NCBI GenBank assembly: GCA_023427125.1
Contig: JAEZBP010000458.1
Coordinates: 1-7,233 of the forward strand
Direction: 5' to 3'
DNA from: Pseudomonadota bacterium
Lineage (GTDB): Bacteria; Myxococcota_A; Polyangia; Polyangiales; Sandaracinaceae
DNA length: 7,233 bases
A program made the position numbers and the translations under genes. Numbering within the stretch: the first letter of the stretch is position 1; each line of letters begins with the position of its first letter. The notes beneath the pieces are model-generated. The model was given only the letters and a program-made list of their open reading frames with translations, was not told the DNA's origin and did not search any database. Of this stretch, positions 5,345 to 7,233 are shown piece after piece.

Positions 5345-6454
5345 CTATCGGCTCGCCTCGTCCTTGCGGCGGGCGTGCTCGAGCAGCGCCATCGGGACGC
5401 TGATGGACTCGGTGCCCGCCACCAGCTCGACCTGGCTCAGCTCGAAGCGCCCCTCCTCCCAGTCGAGCACCCGCATGAGCCGCTCGAGGAGCGAGCTCGG
5501 GGCGGCGCCGCCCGGGAGGTCGACGGAGATAACCGCGCCGCGCTCGAGCCCGATCCGCGCCTCGCCGTCGGTGCGCCGCAGCGTGAGCATGCCGCTCCTG
5601 CGCTCACCCTCGGAGAACGCGAGCAGGCTCGCCACCGACACCTGGCGCAGATCGCCGGTCAGCCCGGAGTAGTCGTCGCGATCGCCCTCGCTGCGCACGC
5701 GCAGATACACCCGGCGCACGCGGGCGCAGAGCTCGTCGTCGGCGAAGGGCTTGGCGATGTAGTCGTCGACGCCGGCTTCGTAGCCGCGGATGCGATCGCG
5801 GTCGGAGTCGAGCGTGGTGAGAAAGACGACCGGCACGCTGCGCGTGGACTCGCGCGCGCGGAGCAGGCGCAGGAGCTGCCAGCCGTCCATCACCGGCATG
5901 TTCACGTCGGTGAGCACGACGTCGGGCGGATGCTTGAGCGCCTTGCCGAGCCCCTCGAGCCCGTGCTCGGCCGTCACGACGCGGTGGCCGGCGGCCTCGA
6001 GCGCAGCGACCACCCGCCCGCGCTGGCTCGCCGAGTCCTCGACGACCAGCACGTCGAGCGCGGCCCCCGGATCCTCGGGCTCCTCGGCGCCGATGCTCGA
6101 TGAGAGGAAGCTCGCGATGCGCCGCCCGAGCTCGGCGGTGTCCTCCTCGCGAAACTGCATCCCCATGCCCGGAGGCCGGCCCTGCTGGGCCGCCTCCTCC
6201 GCGCCGAGAACATACGCCACACGAGCCGGCACCCGGGCCGGCGACCCGCCGGCGTCAGGCAGCTCGAGCGAGAGCAAGACGAGCGTGCCGGGAGGCAGCT
6301 GCACCGACGCGGCCACGTAGAGCCCGCCTTGGCTGAGATCGCTGGTGTACGCGGTGACCAGCTCGTCGATCGAGCGGAAGTTCACCTTGATCCGCGCGGA
6401 GAAGCGCGGGGTGTGGCGCCTTTCGGCGAGGCCCATCGGGTCGTCACCCGTCAT
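5345..6454 (-). CDS. PilZ-REC-DUF4388 response regulator
   Basis: Cytosolic regulator of 369 residues joining two inputs. The PilZ domain (about 10-118) has both c-di-GMP motifs intact: Arg13-x-x-x-Arg17 and Asp39-x-Ser41-x-x-Gly44. The receiver domain (133-252) has the acidic pair Glu139-Asp140, phospho-acceptor Asp183 in TDVNMPVMDGW, Thr213 and Lys235 in KPF, so it should be phosphorylatable. The C-terminal part (about 264-355, beginning GLTGDLRQVSVASLL) resembles DUF4388, a domain common in myxobacterial signalling proteins whose output is poorly defined. No DNA-binding domain is seen. I chose the ATG at 6452-6454; an ATG at 6434-6436 is also possible. A TTG at 6517 would add 21 residues across a hairpin and is less likely. 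The propeller genes follow after 22 bases, so co-transcription is likely. No histidine kinase is in the window. Confidence 0.9.
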   Translation of the reverse strand: MTGDDPMGLAERRHTPRFSARIKVNFRSIDELVTAYTSDLSQGGLYVAASVQLPPGTLVLLSLELPDAGGSPARVPARVAYVLGAEEAAQQGRPPGMGMQFREEDTAELGRRIASFLSSSIGAEEPEDPGAALDVLVVEDSASQRGRVVAALEAAGHRVVTAEHGLEGLGKALKHPPDVVLTDVNMPVMDGWQLLRLLRARESTRSVPVVFLTTLDSDRDRIRGYEAGVDDYIAKPFADDELCARVRRVYLRVRSEGDRDDYSGLTGDLRQVSVASLLAFSEGERRSGMLTLRRTDGEARIGLERGAVISVDLPGGAAPSSLLERLMRVLDWEEGRFELSQVELVAGTESISVPMALLEHARRKDEASR

Positions 6455-6500
6455 GTGCAGCGGATGATGCCATGCCCCGCCCGTGCCCGTGTGAGGACTT

Positions 6501-6535
6501 GCCGGGCACGCCTGCAAACGGCAGCAGGTGCCGGC
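6501..6535 (-). terminator. Imperfect GC-rich hairpin after the oxidoreductase gene
   Basis: Arms 6501-6515 and 6524-6535 pair over 12 bases with two small bulges (6506 and 6510-6511) around an 8-base loop (6516-6523). It begins seven bases after the oxidoreductase stop in the minus direction and lies 47 bases before the regulator's ATG. No T-run follows, so it is not a standard intrinsic terminator. It could attenuate read-through, protect the mRNA end, or be chance at this GC content. Confidence 0.3.
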
Positions 6536-6541
6536 CTACCG

Positions 6542-7233
6542 TCACGGCGTCGACCAGGTCAGCACGATCTTGCCGAACGTCGCGTCGCGCTCCATCCGCT
6601 CGTGCGCCGCTTGCACCTCGCTCATCGGCATGACCGCGTCGACCACCGGGGCGAGCCGGCCCGCCGCGCCGAAGAGCGGCGCGATGCACCGGGCGAAGCG
6701 CTGGGTGAGCGCGGCCTTCTCCTCGAGCGGCCGGCTGCGCAGGACGGTGCCGAAGATGCGGGCACGCTTGCGCAGCACGGTGGCCAGCGAGAGCTCCGCG
6801 CTCACCCCGCCGACGAGGCCGACGAGGATCATCCGCCCGAGCGGCGCCAGCGCGTCGAGGCTCTCGGCGAGATAGGCGGCGCCGACCAGATCGAGCACCA
6901 CATCCGCCCCGCGCCCCTCGGTCAGCTCGCGGGTCGCGTTGGCGAAGCGCGGCATGCCCTTCTCGACGACGACGCCGTGATCGAGCCCGAGCTCGGCGCA
7001 GCGCGCGAGCTTGTCCTCGCTGCGCGAGGTCCCGATCGCGTGAGCGCCACAGAGCCCCACGAGGGCGAGCGCCGCGGTCCCGACGCCGCTGCCCACCGCG
7101 TGGATCAGCGCGTGCTCGCCGGGGCGGAGCTCGGCCTGCTCGAAGAGCGCGTCGTAGGCGGTGAGGAACGCCTCGGGGATCGCGGCCGCGTGCACGAGCG
7201 AGAGCCCCTCGGGGACCCGGATCACCTCGCGCT
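6542..7233 (-). CDS. NAD(P)H:quinone oxidoreductase-like MDR protein (PIG3-like), 5' end outside window
   Basis: C-terminal 229 residues of a medium-chain dehydrogenase/reductase; the frame stays open to the window edge, so the GTG at 7225 is internal. The visible part begins with the family segment VPEGLSLVHAAAIPEAFLTAYDALF. Next is the nucleotide-binding loop HAVGSGVG (residues 44-51 of the fragment), which opens the Rossmann fold, and the protein ends in FGKIVLTW. These match the PIG3/TP53I3 and QOR-like branch, which reduces quinones with NADPH. The N-terminal GroES-like catalytic domain is off the window, so substrate and metal status cannot be judged. It precedes the regulator gene by 87 bases on the same strand, with a hairpin between, so it is probably a separate unit. 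Confidence 0.88.
   Translation of the reverse strand, partial: REVIRVPEGLSLVHAAAIPEAFLTAYDALFEQAELRPGEHALIHAVGSGVGTAALALVGLCGAHAIGTSRSEDKLARCAELGLDHGVVVEKGMPRFANATRELTEGRGADVVLDLVGAAYLAESLDALAPLGRMILVGLVGGVSAELSLATVLRKRARIFGTVLRSRPLEEKAALTQRFARCIAPLFGAAGRLAPVVDAVMPMSEVQAAHERMERDATFGKIVLTWSTP

Noticed and set aside
5306..6103. 265-codon plus-strand open frame opposite the response regulator
   Set aside because: The minus strand encodes complete PilZ and receiver motifs; the plus frame shows none.
6455..6517. TTG at 6515-6517 as the start of the response regulator
   Set aside because: The added 21 residues match nothing in PilZ proteins and would cross the hairpin after the oxidoreductase gene. 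ATG codons at 6452-6454 or 6434-6436 fit better.

Overview
The window is very GC-rich and most likely comes from a myxobacterium (Myxococcota, possibly Polyangiales). Two adjacent secreted proteins end in a MYXO-CTERM surface-anchoring tail (Cys-Gly-Cys, hydrophobic stretch, Arg cluster) preceded by Asp-Ala-Gly/Pro-rich linkers. A PilZ-REC-DUF4388 regulator and an MXAN_0976/MXAN_0977-type protein pair also fit this group. The genus cannot be read from the sequence. No RNA gene, CRISPR array or insertion sequence was recognised.

Plus-strand block (1-2622). A 198-base leader carries a GGCAAG-type hexamer repeat, an 8-bp inverted repeat and a 10-bp palindrome. It precedes speD (S-adenosylmethionine decarboxylase, spermidine synthesis). 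After 41 bases comes an MbnP-family lipoprotein, and one base later an MbnH-family di-heme c-type lipoprotein. In characterised systems MbnH oxidises a Trp of MbnP to kynurenine, which lets MbnP bind copper. No methanobactin biosynthesis gene is visible, so this is an orphan MbnP/MbnH pair.

Minus-strand block (7233-2564, read right to left). First is a 5'-truncated quinone-oxidoreductase-like MDR enzyme that runs off the window edge, followed by a hairpin. Next is a PilZ-REC-DUF4388 response regulator, then, 22 bases on, two tandem paralogues of about 460 residues. Both are Asp-box (BNR/sortilin-like) beta-propellers with a signal peptide and a MYXO-CTERM tail, and they overlap by four bases (GTGA). 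The regulator and the two propellers look like one operon.

The blocks converge. The end of the second propeller gene overlaps the end of mbnH by 59 bases on opposite strands, and conserved C-terminal parts of both proteins are encoded there. The most interesting material is the orphan copper-protein modification pair facing a regulated pair of surface propellers with a shared, unassigned Cys motif and a predicted mature N-terminal histidine. A functional link between the blocks is inference from position only.
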